From Enoplolaimus lenunculus (Eukaryota; Nematoda; Enoplea; Enoplida; Thoracostomopsidae), in NCBI GenBank assembly GCA_030248215.1, contig JASANG010002873.1, positions 1-64,000 of the forward strand: a DNA stretch of 64,000 nucleotides, given 5' to 3'. A program made the position numbers and the translations under genes. Positions 12,270 through 23,960 of the stretch are shown here, one piece after another; the stretch's first letter is position 1; each line of letters begins with the position of its first letter. A model generated the notes under the pieces. It ran no database searches. It was given only the letters and a program-made list of their open reading frames with translations, and was not told where the DNA came from.

Positions 12270-12628
12270 CAGGGTGCAACCGGAATTCCGGTTCCGGCAT
12301 TTTTCACCTTCCGGTTCCGGTAAATTTTTACCGGATTTAAAAATTCCGGTGTTATAATTTGGCCGTTTTCTTAACTTTGCTAATTTTTAAGAATCTCTTT
12401 TGAAAGCCACTTGTACTCCAAATATAAGCCAATGATGGTGGATTTCACTTCAGTCGACGACGAAAATCTAAAATACAACAAATAAAATAAATACCTATGT
12501 TCGACTAAGGTTATTTCACAAATAATAGAGCAAAAAATAAGAATAAAATGAAATTTTTGGTGAAATGCATTTTTCACTTTCCGGTTCCGTTTCCGGTTCC
12601 GGTAAATTGTAATTCCGGTTGCACCCTG
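12270..12628. mobile_element. hAT-like MITE, CAGGGTGCAACCGGAATTCC ends (family B)
   Basis: The ends CAGGGTGCAACCGGAATTCC and AATTCCGGTTGCACCCTG are inverted repeats, followed inwards by TTCCGG-rich runs. The interior is almost the same as the copy at 33881-34283. The flanks ATTATTAT and AATTATAT are only a poor 8-bp match, so this target duplication has decayed or was never exact. Confidence 0.72.
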
Positions 12629-12816
12629 AATTATATATGATTCAGTATTACTTTAATGTTATTTATGCTTCACACACAATCTGGTAGGCTGCTGAGAAAC
12701 TACACACTTGTACTTTGCTATTTATATACAGACGAATGTTTGTGTAGGTGTTATTTATTATCTGATATTTTATGTTCGCAACTTGTGTAATATAAAAAGT
12801 GACGGCTTTTATGCAG

Positions 12817-13232
12817 GCCCGAATCCCAGTTCACCTTGCTTGGGGGCGGGCGAATTTTTTCAGGAAGGGCATACAAGGGTTTTCGTTCACATACAAGCAA
12901 AGTAAGGTTGGGGTCATTTTTTTTGGGGGGGGGGGCGAATTTTTTCAGGAAGGCATACAAGGGTTTTCGTTGATATACAATCAAAGTAAGGTTGGGGTCA
13001 TTTTGGGGGGGGGTGAATTTTTTCAAGAAGAGCATACAAGGATTTTCGTTGACCTACAAGCAAAGTAAGGTTGGGGTCATTTTGGGGGGGGGTGAATTTT
13101 TTCAAGAAGAGCATACAAGGATTTTCGTTGACATACAAGCAAAGTAAGGTTGGGGTCATTTTCAAGGAGGTGGCAAAAGTTTTTCAGACAGGTTGAGCCC
13201 TGCTTGCCTTGCTCGCTCTGGCAGCGGGCCCG
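12817..13232. repeat. Family F repeat with internal minisatellite expansion
   Basis: A family F core unit of about 80 bp (GGGTGAATTTTTTCAAGAAG, then CATACAAGGATTTTCGTTGA and CAAAGTAAGGTTGGGGTCAT) is repeated about four times in tandem inside one element. Ends are typical of the family (left CCCAGTTCACCTTGCTTGGG, right CTCTGGCAGCGGGCCCG). The expansion opens frames on both strands that I do not regard as genes. Confidence 0.65.
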
Positions 13233-14047
13233 TGTTTAGTGGGCCATGGCCGGGATGGCAACACTTGGATCCGGCAGTGCCAGCGCATTCCCATTGGGCG
13301 AAGGTTTCTGTTTCAAATATAATAATAATGGCTGCGTTGGTGGTTGTTATTGTCGTGTGAATTAATAGCAAACTGTGTCATTTTTTTGATTTTAGACACT
13401 ATTACTGTAATCAACAAAGAAAATGTGCTTTGAACCACCGCGGTCGAGTTTAACAGCCTTCCCACGCCCCATGAGTGTGCCCGTAATGTCATCTGTGTCA
13501 GGTACGATTTAGGATGGTGGTCGAAAGCCAAAATTTCGCAAAGGGAGTAAGTTTTATAGTAATATTTTTTTGGAGACCGAACAGTAGTGAACCATGAAAT
13601 ATTTGGCACTTTTGTGTAGTGTTCGCCCCCCCCAACAGTTGAAAAGTTTCCCCTCGTCATAACAGTTTGGTTTTTAAGACGACTGCCGCCCCTTGAACCC
13701 TGTGCGATTTGAAAGGATACTAAGGCCGCCCGTCCCCCCAAATCGGCCCATCCTGAATGTTGAAAGACAGCTTATAATAAAACTACTTCGACTTTGACCA
13801 GTTGCAGGATTTACATTTTGCCCCGTACGTATATTTACGGATCGTGTAAGTTTATTTTCACTGTACTATTGCTTATATACTTGGTTTTCTATTTCATTTA
13901 GAAATGTATTAAGCCACATTTAAAGTTTTTAGAAGTAACTTATATGCGCCTAACACAATAATTATTCTGTGGCTGGTTAACTGTGAAAATATTTTAAGTC
14001 AGTAATTAATATATACAAAAAAATGTGCCACAACACAATTTGATGTT

Positions 14048-14226
14048 TGTACTAACCGTAGGTGCCGGGTTATACATTCCAGGCTGAGAGTTGACTGCCG
14101 TAACAAGCCCCGACCCACCGTGTTCAAGGGTAGGACGCTTAGTACGGCGTCGACTCTGAGTCCATGCAGCGAGAATACTGCCAGCCTGCGGTACACATTC
14201 CGTTCCCAGCAGCTACGTTAGTACAA
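14048..14226. mobile_element. GTACTAACCGTAGGTGCCGGG element, copy 1
   Basis: Begins TTGTACTAACCGTAGGTGCC and ends CAGCTACGTTAGTACAA. GTACTAAC..GTAG and CTACGTTAGTAC form a TIR of about 12 bp. Two further copies follow within 2 kb. Confidence 0.5.
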
Positions 14227-14805
14227 CATCGGGTGTTGTTTATTGCAACTGAAATGCGAAAAATTCCACACGGATGGCGTGACGGATTGGAAAATTGAAA
14301 TTTTACGGCGATGAGTTGCAGATGGAAATGGGATCGGCTACCAGGTGCAGAACAGCTGATTCGAAAATGGCAACATATCTGCGCGAGGGGGGGCGCAGTA
14401 TATTATAATGGCAGAAACATCGCGAGTGAGAAGTCAAACGCAATTGTAGCATTATATCATGTACGTAGTTAGTACATAACTACAAATGGTGATTTAGAAA
14501 TTTTTGGGGGGCGGACTCGACACGTGATATGAGCGGTTTACATTCTCACAATATGAATAATAGAATCCATTAATATAATTTTTAATAAACCAATACAAAC
14601 TTAATCTTTTTTATAACTGACCTTAAACCATTTAAAATAGATTAAAGTTTTCACTTAAAATATCATTACAGCTCGTTGGTATCGTTTGAAATTATTTGAT
14701 ACTGCTAATATTTTAAACATATTCATAAATATAGGACAGGTTACGTAAAATTATCTACATACGAATCTTTTCCGGTTTAACATCGTCTTCAGAGTCGTCG
14801 TTTGT

Positions 14806-15255
14806 TCAAAAATAATTCGATTTTGAAAATTTTTGAAAAATGATTCGATTTTGAAAATTTATGAAAAATGGTTCGATTTTGAAAATTTTTGAAAAATGGT
14901 TCGATTTTGAAAATTTTTGAAAAATGGTTCGATTTTGAAAATTTTTGAAAAATGGTTCGATTTTGAAAATTTTTGAAAAATGGTTCGATTTTGAAAATTT
15001 TTGAAAAATGGTTCGATTTTGAAAATTTTTGAAAAATGGTTCGATTTTGAAAATTTTTGAAAATGGTTCGATTTTGAAAATTTTTGAAAAATGGTTCGAT
15101 TTTGAAAATTTTTGAAAAATGGTTCGATTTTGAAAATTTTTGAAAAATGGTTCGATTTTGAAAATTTTTGAAAAATGGTTCGATTTTGAAAATTTTTGAA
15201 AAATGGTTCGATTTTGAAAATTTTTGAAAAATGGTTCGATTTTGAAAATTTTTGC
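14806..15255. repeat. 28-bp minisatellite, about 16 units
   Basis: Unit GGTTCGATTTTGAAAATTTT plus TGAAAAAT, repeated about 16 times with very few differences. One unit near 15055 is shorter. Because 28 is not a multiple of three, the minus strand stays open in two frames with a 28-residue period (KIFKIEPFFKNFQNRTIF...). This is repeat geometry, not a gene. Confidence 0.9.
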
Positions 15256-15508
15256 AATTATAAATAACTATCAATACTACAAAAAAATGACAATTATTAA
15301 TTTTAACCCAAACCTATTTTTTAATTCTAATTTCATAAAAATAACCCGTAATTTATCAAATAATAAATGTAAACCGAGACTGATTTCAACCGGTGTATAC
15401 CTCTGGATTCAATACATTGCTGTTTGTTCCAGTACTGTTTCGTGCAAATACTTCAAGGCCAAAAAATTCTAATTATCCCCAAGCATTGTTTTAATACGTG
15501 ACATCATT

Positions 15509-15622
15509 GTACTACTCGTAGGTGCCGGGTAAAACAAATGCAATACCAAACGATACAAGGGCTTTGTCCCTTGTATTATTGCTATCAAACTGTTCTGAAA
15601 TCCCAGCATCTGCGTTAGTGCA
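15509..15622. mobile_element. GTACTAAC..GTAGGTGCCGGG element, copy 2
   Basis: Begins GTACTACTCGTAGGTGCCGG and ends CATCTGCGTTAGTGCAAC. The sequence just after the right end (CATGTCG..ACGACAT) is also related to that after copy 3, so the repeated unit may extend beyond the TIRs. Confidence 0.45.
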
Positions 15623-15896
15623 ACATGTCGCGTATACTAAACGACATTCAAATCCGGATATTCGACGTTATAAATAAGCGAAAACAAACTGAAGTGAACT
15701 TTAAATGTGTACGAACTGCGGAAGAACCCAGAAATATTTTCCGGTTACGGGATCATAAAAAAAGTTTTATCACTCAAAATGGAGCAACTTTGAGGGATCA
15801 GACGGAATATCTGCAACAGCCATGGGCTACTACGGCGAAAACTTCTGGGATTATAAAACGCAATGCAAGATTGAAACGCTCAAATGGGAACATAAT

Positions 15897-15956
15897 TGTA
15901 CTAACAGTAGGTGCCGGGTGCGTAAATCAGCAACCCCAGCGTCTACGTTAGTACAC
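15897..15956. mobile_element. GTACTAACAGTAGGTGCCGGG element, copy 3 (minimal)
   Basis: Only about 60 bp: TGTACTAACAGTAGGTGCCG at the left and CGTCTACGTTAGTACAC at the right. Almost nothing lies between the termini. Confidence 0.45.
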
Positions 15957-16227
15957 AATGTCTCATTGAATACGACATCAAACTACGGAATCGCTTAAAT
16001 TTAACAGCAGTGATGGTGTAACACCATTGAGCTTGAAACCTGGAGGAGATGAACTGAAAATTGCTCTCAAATGTGGCTAAAATAAGCTGACTATTTCGTT
16101 TGTATTTATTTGTAAATTCAGTAAAATCATTTATTGTTTGTGTTGAAGTGCTAAATCCAGGGGCGAAGGTTGAAAGGTGGAGTCGAACTAAAATATATGG
16201 TATTTGAACTGAAATGACTATTTTTAC

Positions 16228-16506
16228 CAATGGTTCATCGTATGATGTCAAGAAACTTGAAATTGTTTGAGAACGAAACGAAAAAGATATCATTGCTGCA
16301 ACACAACAACACAGACCAACATAACTTTGACCCGAAGTTACCGGAACTTGTGGGAAACGTGTCGGCGGAACTGGACGTCGATCATTCTGGAACGAGACGG
16401 ACTTGTGGATGTGTACATTGGTGTGGCACTGCACTTTTGTAAATTGCTGGCATCCAGAAGAGTTGAATGCGCTATAGAGACCATTAGGGTCCATGCTTTG
16501 AATTAG
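16228..16506 (+). other. Unrecognised open region
   Basis: Two overlapping plus-strand frames and a longer minus-strand frame are open here. One plus-strand frame ends DGLVDVYIGVALHFCKLLAS then RRVECAIETIRVHALN. I recognise no domain and see no convincing splice context. It is left as unexplained and probably not coding. Confidence 0.2.
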
Positions 16507-16989
16507 AATCTAGAATGCAAGTTTCTGTTATGCAAATGCTGCAAGTTTTGGTATTTAGTGTGCTGAAAATTAGTTCTAAATGAAATCATAGCGCAATTTT
16601 TCATTTGCAAATATCCTGCAATTGGTCGCGATATAAAATTAAGATGAGGAACTGCATCCAAAATGTGGCCCATGTACAGATCAGGGCGGACCGTTTTTCC
16701 TTGTGACTGCTATCGGCAATACACTCAAAATAATATTTCTGATATTTAAGAAAAAATTTCTTACATTTGAGAAATATGATTAGCAAGGTGCACTTGAAAA
16801 GTATTTCTGTTATAATAGAAATGTTTTCAAAAAACGTTTTGAAATAAAGTCTTTAACGTTTTCCAGTTATTTTTAGAAAATTGTCTTAAATATCAGCAAA
16901 ACTTTTCAGATTTGCCACAGAAAACACTTTTCTGAATTCAGAAATACTTTTGTGTGTATAAGCTAAAGGTTGAGATTTTTTGTATAAGC

Positions 16990-17536
16990 TTAGGGTCCTT
17001 TCGGTTATTCCCCCAGCCCGCGTTTGCACAAAAGTGGTCGGATTTTGAAAATTTTGCACATTTGAGCTTCTCATGATTTACCCTGATCATTTCATACACA
17101 AATTTGAAGTTTTGGAAAATTCGATTTTTATAAGGTCCTGAGGCCCTGGGCCCAAAAGTTTAAAAATTCTATACCATTTGATGCAGCTTGCAGAGCTGAG
17201 TACAATGGTGTTAAAATTTTTGCAAACAAACGATTGGTTTACGAATTCTGGTCAAATAACTGACTTGGCGTCGATCCAAATCGTTGGCAGCGCCAAATCA
17301 GTTTTGACAATAATTCGTTAACCAATCGGCTGCTTACAAAAAATTTAACAGCATTGGATCAGCTCTGAAAACTGCATCAAATGGTATGTCAAATTTTTTG
17401 ATAAATTTTTTGGGTCCCAAGGTACACCTCGGGACATTAAAAAATCGAATTTTTCAAAAATACAAATTTGGCCCTGAATGATCAGGGGAGGCCATGAGAA
17501 GCTCAAATGGCTGAGGGATAACCGGAAAGACCCTAA
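16990..17536. mobile_element. 547-bp palindromic foldback element
   Basis: Starts TTAGGGTCCTTTCGGTTATT and ends ATAACCGGAAAGACCCTAA. The two halves (about 265 bp each) are imperfect inverted repeats of each other throughout, meeting at about 17270-17300 (ACTTGGCG and GCGCCAAATCAG arms). The whole element can form a single hairpin. No ORF of note. Confidence 0.7.
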
Positions 17537-18070
17537 GGTTATACTTAGGTAAAGACTTCTGGCTTCTCCACAGCGGGGGGGGGGGCGCAGCACTTTTCGA
17601 AATTTTCATTTTCCACCGGCGAATTCGGCAAAATATGATTTTATATTACGCTGAGTACTCATAATTTTTAATAGCGTTACAAATAACCGTAGTAACTAAT
17701 ACAATTCAATAATGAACTGAAAAAGCACAATTATATAATGACCGTTTCAGGGCATACAGCATTCGAAAGTACCTTGCAGCAGCAAGTTCAACCCGCTTGA
17801 GCCTTATGATAAATTGAAGCTGTGACTAATATACAATATATATTAATCACAGTTTCAATTATAGATTATCTATATTTTATATAATTGTGCTTCTTTCAAC
17901 TTCTGGTTAAGTTGTCAGTATATACGTAATATTAGTTAAAATTATTGTTATTAGCGTTTGCGAGAAATTTTTGTCATGTTGAGCGATGAGTAATCTTACG
18001 TTGAGTTGGAAACATGGTTTAGAATGAAAAAATGGTCCAAAAAGTCGGTTTGCAAAATTTTAAGCCTGCC

Positions 18071-18860
18071 TCCCAGGACCCCCAGATCATCTGGGGGCCC
18101 CCAGGAAAACTGTCCCCCAGCAAAATTAGCTGCCCCCAGGAAACTCCTGGGAAGCCCCCAGGAAACGCCCCCCCGGCGGAAATTTTCAAGCTGTGGAGAA
18201 GCCAGGACTTATGCTTATGCGGGGATTACGTTATAAATGGTGCAGCTGGGTCCCTCTTTGTCACGTTCTGTATATTGGGTAACGTTTTGTCTGCGACGTA
18301 ACCCAATATGATATTCCAAATACAGTGGTTGTCTGTTAACATCACGTATCGGTCACGTTTTGTCGTTCAATATCATGTGATTCGCTACATTGTCTGTCAA
18401 TATCATATGATCAGTTTAAAAATGTCTACGGAGTAGTCGCATAATTAGGATTGCGTATGGCGGACTCCCAGGACCCCCAGATCATCTGGGGGCCCCCAGG
18501 AAAACTGTCCCCCAGCAAAATTAGCTGCCCCCAGGAAACTCCTGGGAAGCCCCCAGGAAACGCCCCCCCGGCGGAAATTTTCAAGCTGTGGAGAAGCCAG
18601 GACTTATGCTTATGCGGGGATTACGTTATAAATGGTGCAGCTGGGTCCCTCTTTGTCACGTTCTGTATATTGGGTAACGTTTTGTCTGCGACGTAACCCA
18701 ATATGATATTCCAAATACAGTGGTTGTCTGTTAACATCACGTATCGGTCACGTTTTGTCGTTCAATATCATGTGATTCGCTACATTGTCTGTCAATATCA
18801 TATGATCAGTTTAAAAATGTCTACGGAGTAGTCGCATAATTAGGATTGCGTATGGCGGAA
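18071..18860. repeat. Two 395-bp tandem direct repeats
   Basis: 18071-18465 and 18466-18860 appear identical over essentially the whole unit. The unit starts TCCCAGGACCCCCAGATCAT, includes a GC-rich hairpin-prone run of GGGGGCCCCC and CCCCCAGG motifs, and ends ATTGCGTATGGCGGA. The same segment CTGTGGAGAAGCCAGGACTT occurs inverted at about 17555-17575. Either a very recent duplication or an assembly duplication. Confidence 0.85.
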
Positions 18861-18929
18861 TATCGTAGTTACTAAGACATGTGCCGTTAATATCATAGGA
18901 AACAATGTAAATATTAACAATGCTAAAAT

Positions 18930-19105
18930 AAATATGCCGGAAAATTTAAATTTTGGTAGGAAAATTTAAAATTTGGCGGGAAAGTATAGTTTTGGCGAAA
19001 ATTTCAAATTTTGTTTGGAAATTCAAAGTTTGGCCGAAAATTCAATTCGGCAGGTAAATTCAAATTTTGGCGCGAATATTGAAATTTTGGCGGATAATCT
19101 TATGA
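18930..19105. repeat. Degenerate AAATTTTGGCGG tandem repeat
   Basis: Seven or so imperfect units of about 24 bp of the type GGAAAATTTAAATTTTGGCG. Adjacent sequence (18320-19330) is studded with ATATCATATGAT palindromes. Confidence 0.6.
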
Positions 19106-20358
19106 TACGTCTTAAACTATACAATGAAATATAATGTGATACTCGAAATCCGTCTTGCTGAATTTCATATATATGGTGTTAATTTGGTATATCATATGAT
19201 ATTTACCAATATGCCTGATTGTGTCACGTGACATTCGAATACTTTTATGCTGAGATAACCTGTGTACCCGTGCTTTGTATAACAATCTCATGATATTCGA
19301 CTTTTGTCTGTCCGTATCATATGATGGTAACAAAAATTTACGTTGATGTCGAATTAACATGCGGACAAAACGTGACCCGACTGCCCCCAAATTACGCTGA
19401 GGCTTTAAGTTCACAGATTTTGTGTAAGAAACGCAACATCTTTGAGAAAGTCCTACACTTTCAATAACCGTTTTGGTTATTTTTATTCGCGTGTTCACGA
19501 ATTAAAATTTTGCATGTTTGCAAAATATACGTGCTTGGCGCATTGCGTTTTTTCGTCTGACACAATTTTGAGGAAACTGGTCAATACCGAAATTGCCGGA
19601 ACCTTCTCAAAAATTCTACCCGGCTGGTCGATTTTCAGGTTGCACCATGTTTTTATATTTACTTTTGCTCAGGCTTACGAATGATTAATCCGTGTTGCAG
19701 CTTAAAAGAAACATTGGCCAAGGGGCAGAGAAATAATAAATGGTTGCTTTTATGAAGTCTAATATGCCAAACCAGGTGTTAGGGTTCACCTGAAACATCA
19801 AGCACACCTATCGCTCTGTTAAGTTGACCAACGTCAAAAATTTACTGTTAGGGACAAGTTTTTATCATCATTCATATCTCTGAACGAGCACAACATAATA
19901 TATTTATAGTAAAAATTACAACAGTCTAAAAATATAAAGATGCAATAATAGCGCATAACAACGCAAACAAAAATGTATTTTAGACTAAAGCAGAGCATAA
20001 ACGATTATTATAAACAATCAGCAGATCCACACTATAACTAATGTCGCTCACGCGTTGCCATACGTGCAGCACCCACAGTTATCGTCCTCCCATGCGCTTT
20101 AAATTTGACTTGATCTGGGGACGTTTCATGTGCGTGCTGGACCAACGGTCACGTGTGAGCGACATAAAAATCCCCAATTACTTTTCTGCTTAAGCTTCGG
20201 TGTAGGTTTTTAGTAGACAGGCTTCAATATATATATAATTCACATGAGTCCATACGAGTAACAAATACAAATTCCGTTCAAAAATCTCCGGAACGCGAAA
20301 TCCTGACATATATACAATATAAAGACAAGCGGTAGCAAGAATGCCATCAAAAGCGGTA
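19106..20358. other. Gene-free stretch
   Basis: AT-rich, with scattered ATCATATGAT palindromes up to about 19330 and nothing recognisable after that until the MITE at 20359. Confidence 0.5.
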
Positions 20359-20547
20359 CTGTAGTGACCCGAATAAGAGGGGGAACTGATATTTGCTTGG
20401 CCTCTCCATAGGGAACCCGTTGTTATCCGGTTACGGACTGTTGTTTGTTTTCAACCCGCCCTTCTCCACACTTCGTTACTAAATATATATCCGGTATTGC
20501 AACTGTTCGTTGAATTAAACTTTTTTGCCTTATTTGGGTCACTACAG
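20359..20547. mobile_element. Short Tc1/mariner-like MITE (family A)
   Basis: Complete 189-bp copy bounded by TA duplications. The ends CTGTAGTGACCCGAATAAG and CTTATTTGGGTCACTACAG are near-perfect inverted repeats. The interior matches the right part of the longer family A copies in reverse orientation, so it is an internally deleted derivative. Confidence 0.78.
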
Positions 20548-21568
20548 TAGGTAATACAATACAACTTTAAACCGGGTAGCACAAATATTTTTACAGCTAT
20601 TCTTAAATCATTTACTGACCTTACACACCTGCGCAGACGGACGAATTTGCTATTAATACGAGGGGTACATTTTAGTAGCAGTACAAGGTCCCGCTAGCGA
20701 AAACTTTTTCAAATTAAATACGTAATTGTAGCCAGTAATCGGATCTGGTTGCAAGCAAATTGCAGTATTCTAACTTTTAATAAATGTGGTTAATTTATCG
20801 CTCAATTAGGTGCTACAGCTGAAAATTTTCCATATTTTCTATATACACCTACCATATAAAGATTTTATAAAAACTCGGGAGGTTGCGATGGCATCACTTG
20901 GTTTATACGCGTTTTACCGGTATATCATGATGCATTATAAGTAATATACAAACGCGTAACCTTATTACAATAATATATAATGCAAAATTCGTGCAAGCAA
21001 TTACTGCTAACAAATGTATGAAAACAGCCAACTATATATACGTTACGCACGTTATTATATTAACAACTAAAATAATCCTGCATTCCTACATCTAAATCGG
21101 GCCCTGTGACAAAGCAAATTTAGCTGAAAATAATAATAATAATAGCAGCTCATTGCTTTGTAAAGCCCTTCTGCTCATAATAATTGCCATTTGAAAGCCA
21201 TTAAAATATTTCGAAAAATATCATCAAGAATTTCGTTAAAAAATTTTCAACTCTTTGGCTTGAGACTACTTAAACACATGCTTGAATCGACAAAATAGAC
21301 ATACCAGAAAACTGCACAAACGCCGCACTTTTTACACTTCACCCCATCAAGTTTAAGTCAATGCCAAGACTTAAGCTTGAACCTAACCACAAGCTTAATT
21401 TAAGGCAAAATTTAATAATTTCGAATACTGCAACGCGAAAGTGCAAAAGCGACCTGCGTATATATACAAGCAAACAAAATCACGGCAAATAATTATCCAG
21501 TTGCACTTTGGTTTAAGTATTTGAATGATACCTTAACAAGAAGCTTCAGCCAATTATGTTGCAACAAC
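20548..21568. other. Gene-free stretch
   Basis: AT-rich sequence with a short AAT microsatellite near 21130 and a few CTTAAGCTTGAAC-type runs near 21360. No gene or structured element is supported. Confidence 0.5.
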
Positions 21569-21927
21569 CAGGGTGCAACCAGAATTTCATTCCGATTACA
21601 ATTCCGATTCAAATCAAGTCCCGATTCCGATTGCATAATCTATCGGAATCGGACTTTTGAAATTTTAATTTTAATCTTACTTGTTGTGATATGTTGCATA
21701 AAATGTCTGTATTATTTATCTATTAAATTGCTTTCCATGAGTTAACTTATCAATAATAGATTGAAGTTTAGCTTAACGCAACCAAAAATCAACGCCAATT
21801 TGTTCACGCGTCCTTTTTGAAAATTGTTGCCAGCTAACAGACACACTAAATTAACATTATATTTGTCATCCGGTATAAACTTGTTGTTTTCGATTCCGAT
21901 ATAATCCAGTCCCCGCTTTGCACCTTG
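21569..21927. mobile_element. hAT-like MITE (family C, ATTCCGATT-rich)
   Basis: Starts CAGGGTGCAACCAGAATTTC, ends CCGCTTTGCACCTTG, and has ATTCCGATT-type subterminal repeats. The flanks GCAACAAC and GTAACAAC match at 7 of 8 bases. The interior matches the copy at 45122-45470 in the opposite orientation. Confidence 0.65.
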
Positions 21928-22150
21928 GTAACAACAGTACACAACGCTACTCGATGCCTTGCATGGTAACACCTACTGCACACGACTTCAAAAATTTAAT
22001 CCAAATCACAACCACCGCAGCGCTAATATGTCTCCTTCAATTGTCAAGAAAGCTAATTTTTTTATCAATAGTGCCTGTATTGTCAAACATGTGAAGCATC
22101 TATCATTAGTTAGGAATCGGTTTTGTAACTTTGAATAGCAAATGATGAAT

Positions 22151-22338
22151 TTAGAAATTTAACATATTTTTTGCTTTCGATTTACCACATATTTGCAATT
22201 TTTGAGATCTGCCGAATTTCAAGACTTCTTCAGTTTGAATACCTATCGGTACCTGGTCATAGGTGCTATTCGCTTTTGTAAATGTGGGTCTAGATTTTAA
22301 ACGTGGCTCCAGCCGATCGAGTTCCAGCAATTCTCGAA
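22151..22338 (-). CDS. Candidate alternative last exon of USP7
   Basis: If the donor at 24373 is used, the next exon needs phase 1. On the minus strand a good acceptor (ATATTTCAG) precedes 22338 and opens a phase-compatible 62-codon frame ending in TAA at 22153-22151. Its start, FRELLELDRLEPRLKSRPTF, weakly resembles the human tail WLGLDHFNKAPKRSRYTY (L-x-L-D, then K-S-R and T-aromatic). The rest does not resemble USP7, and there is no nearby AATAAA. This could be chance. Transcript data would decide. Confidence 0.28.
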
Positions 22339-23960
22339 CTGAAATATGTATTCCGATCAAAAGTTATTTCAACAGAAAACTTTTACAATACCTAAATAAA
22401 TGCTCTCATTTTCAACCAGGAATGCTTGTACGAGTTCTAAACCAAAGTTTGATGTTTAACTGTATGCATACATAACCTAGCAATCATGATCAAACGTTCC
22501 AAAAATTACAGATTACAAAACTTAAACGCCAATTATTTCGTTTGTAAGCAAAACTCGATACTAAATGCAACAAAATCACTAGAAATATTACCAAACTCAG
22601 CGTTGTTATTTCTATAGCTTCACCAGTGAATCACACAACAAAGTAAGAACAATCATGCGAAAAGCAAACCGTCAACATCAAAAGTGCCATAGCTTCATAC
22701 CAACACTGACCATGGCGCAAAACATAGCCCTTGTCCGTTGCATCCTTCACAAGTGTTCCATTTTCCAGCAGCAACCCGCCCCCACACTTGTAACAATAGT
22801 TCTAGTTTGAACCAAACCCCTCCCCATAGCTCTTTACCGCCATAACGCACGCCACAATTTTCACTGTGTCAATATACAATCCATACGAGATGAGCATTTT
22901 AAGTCCCGAACCCCCCCTGGCATTACGGGACCACAAACTAATAACTAGGTGCGAGAGAGAACTTTACGAGTTGGGTAATTAGGCACACAACAGTGGCCTG
23001 GGGATATAACAGGGACAAAACTTCTGATGCACAGACCAGAGAGAACAAATAACAAAAACGCAGGCAGGGTCATTTACTAGCGGCCGTTCAACAGAGATAT
23101 ACCTAAAAAATTGGCTACAATTCGAAACAGTTCCAGGGAGCTCACCATTACTCTGTAGATTTTTTCGAAAAAAATTGCTTTAATATCACGTCGTCCAGTG
23201 TTGTAGTGGTTGTTTTTATCGTTATTATAACTGCTGCCGTTGCTAATTATGTATGACGATTGCTTTCTCAAGCGGATGTGTGGAAGTACGACGTGAATTT
23301 TTGTTTATATGCTCAAGTCCCAACCAAGGTTTATCTGAAAATAACAGTCTTAACTAAGAGAGGCGTCAAACGGATATCTCCCTTCTTCAAAAGCTTAGGA
23401 ACGCGGCGTTGTTCCATAATATTGTTTGCAACCCCACAACTATCAATAAGTTTATTTACCATGAAATTATAATCTGCGGTAACTGTGGTTAAATTGCTAT
23501 CACCGAACATTGGACCAAAAAATTTACTTAGGGTTTCCTTAGTTGCGAGATGGGGCATCCACCCACATTCAACCTCACCCACTCCATCCCCTCCCTTCAG
23601 TCGACCTCCAAACTTTTTCCGAACCTTCCCGCAAACACAATAAATATCCGCAATTTCCAGATTTTTAAAGTATAATATACACCAATTTTAATGTCGCACA
23701 GGAAATGTACTTACGGCAAATTTACCCGTCTGATAGCGGAAGATTCGTACCCAGTAAGGGCGCAAGGAGTAAAAACACAAATGTTAAAGTACAAAAAATT
23801 TACTTATCTCCTACGCATTACGCATCCCACAGCTCATCCACATGATAGTTGGGTGGCATGCCCCGCACTCGTCAGCAGCCTAAGGACACCCCAGTAGAAA
23901 AATAATCTCAATGTACAACAAGAAACGACACTTGGCTCAATAGGTATGTTTTTGCAATTT

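Noticed and set aside
12840-13160. CRISPR-like array of repeats
   Set aside because: Units are contiguous with no unique spacers, in an intron-bearing eukaryotic genome. It is a minisatellite within a dispersed repeat.
13313-13741. 142-codon minus-strand frame
   Set aside because: Runs through repeat-derived sequence next to the expanded family F element. No domain or homologue recognised.
14789-15274. Minus-strand 161-residue and overlapping 132-residue repetitive frames
   Set aside because: Both are produced by a 28-bp minisatellite that happens to lack stops on that strand. No splice or start context and no domain.
15943-16494. 183-codon minus-strand frame
   Set aside because: No recognisable domain and overlaps repeat copy 3. 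Composition is compatible with a chance open frame opposite another open frame.
22441-22510. Possible GLDH-like tail of USP7 on the minus strand
   Set aside because: The frame reads GTFDHDC and then stops. No surrounding similarity and no phase-compatible acceptor close by.
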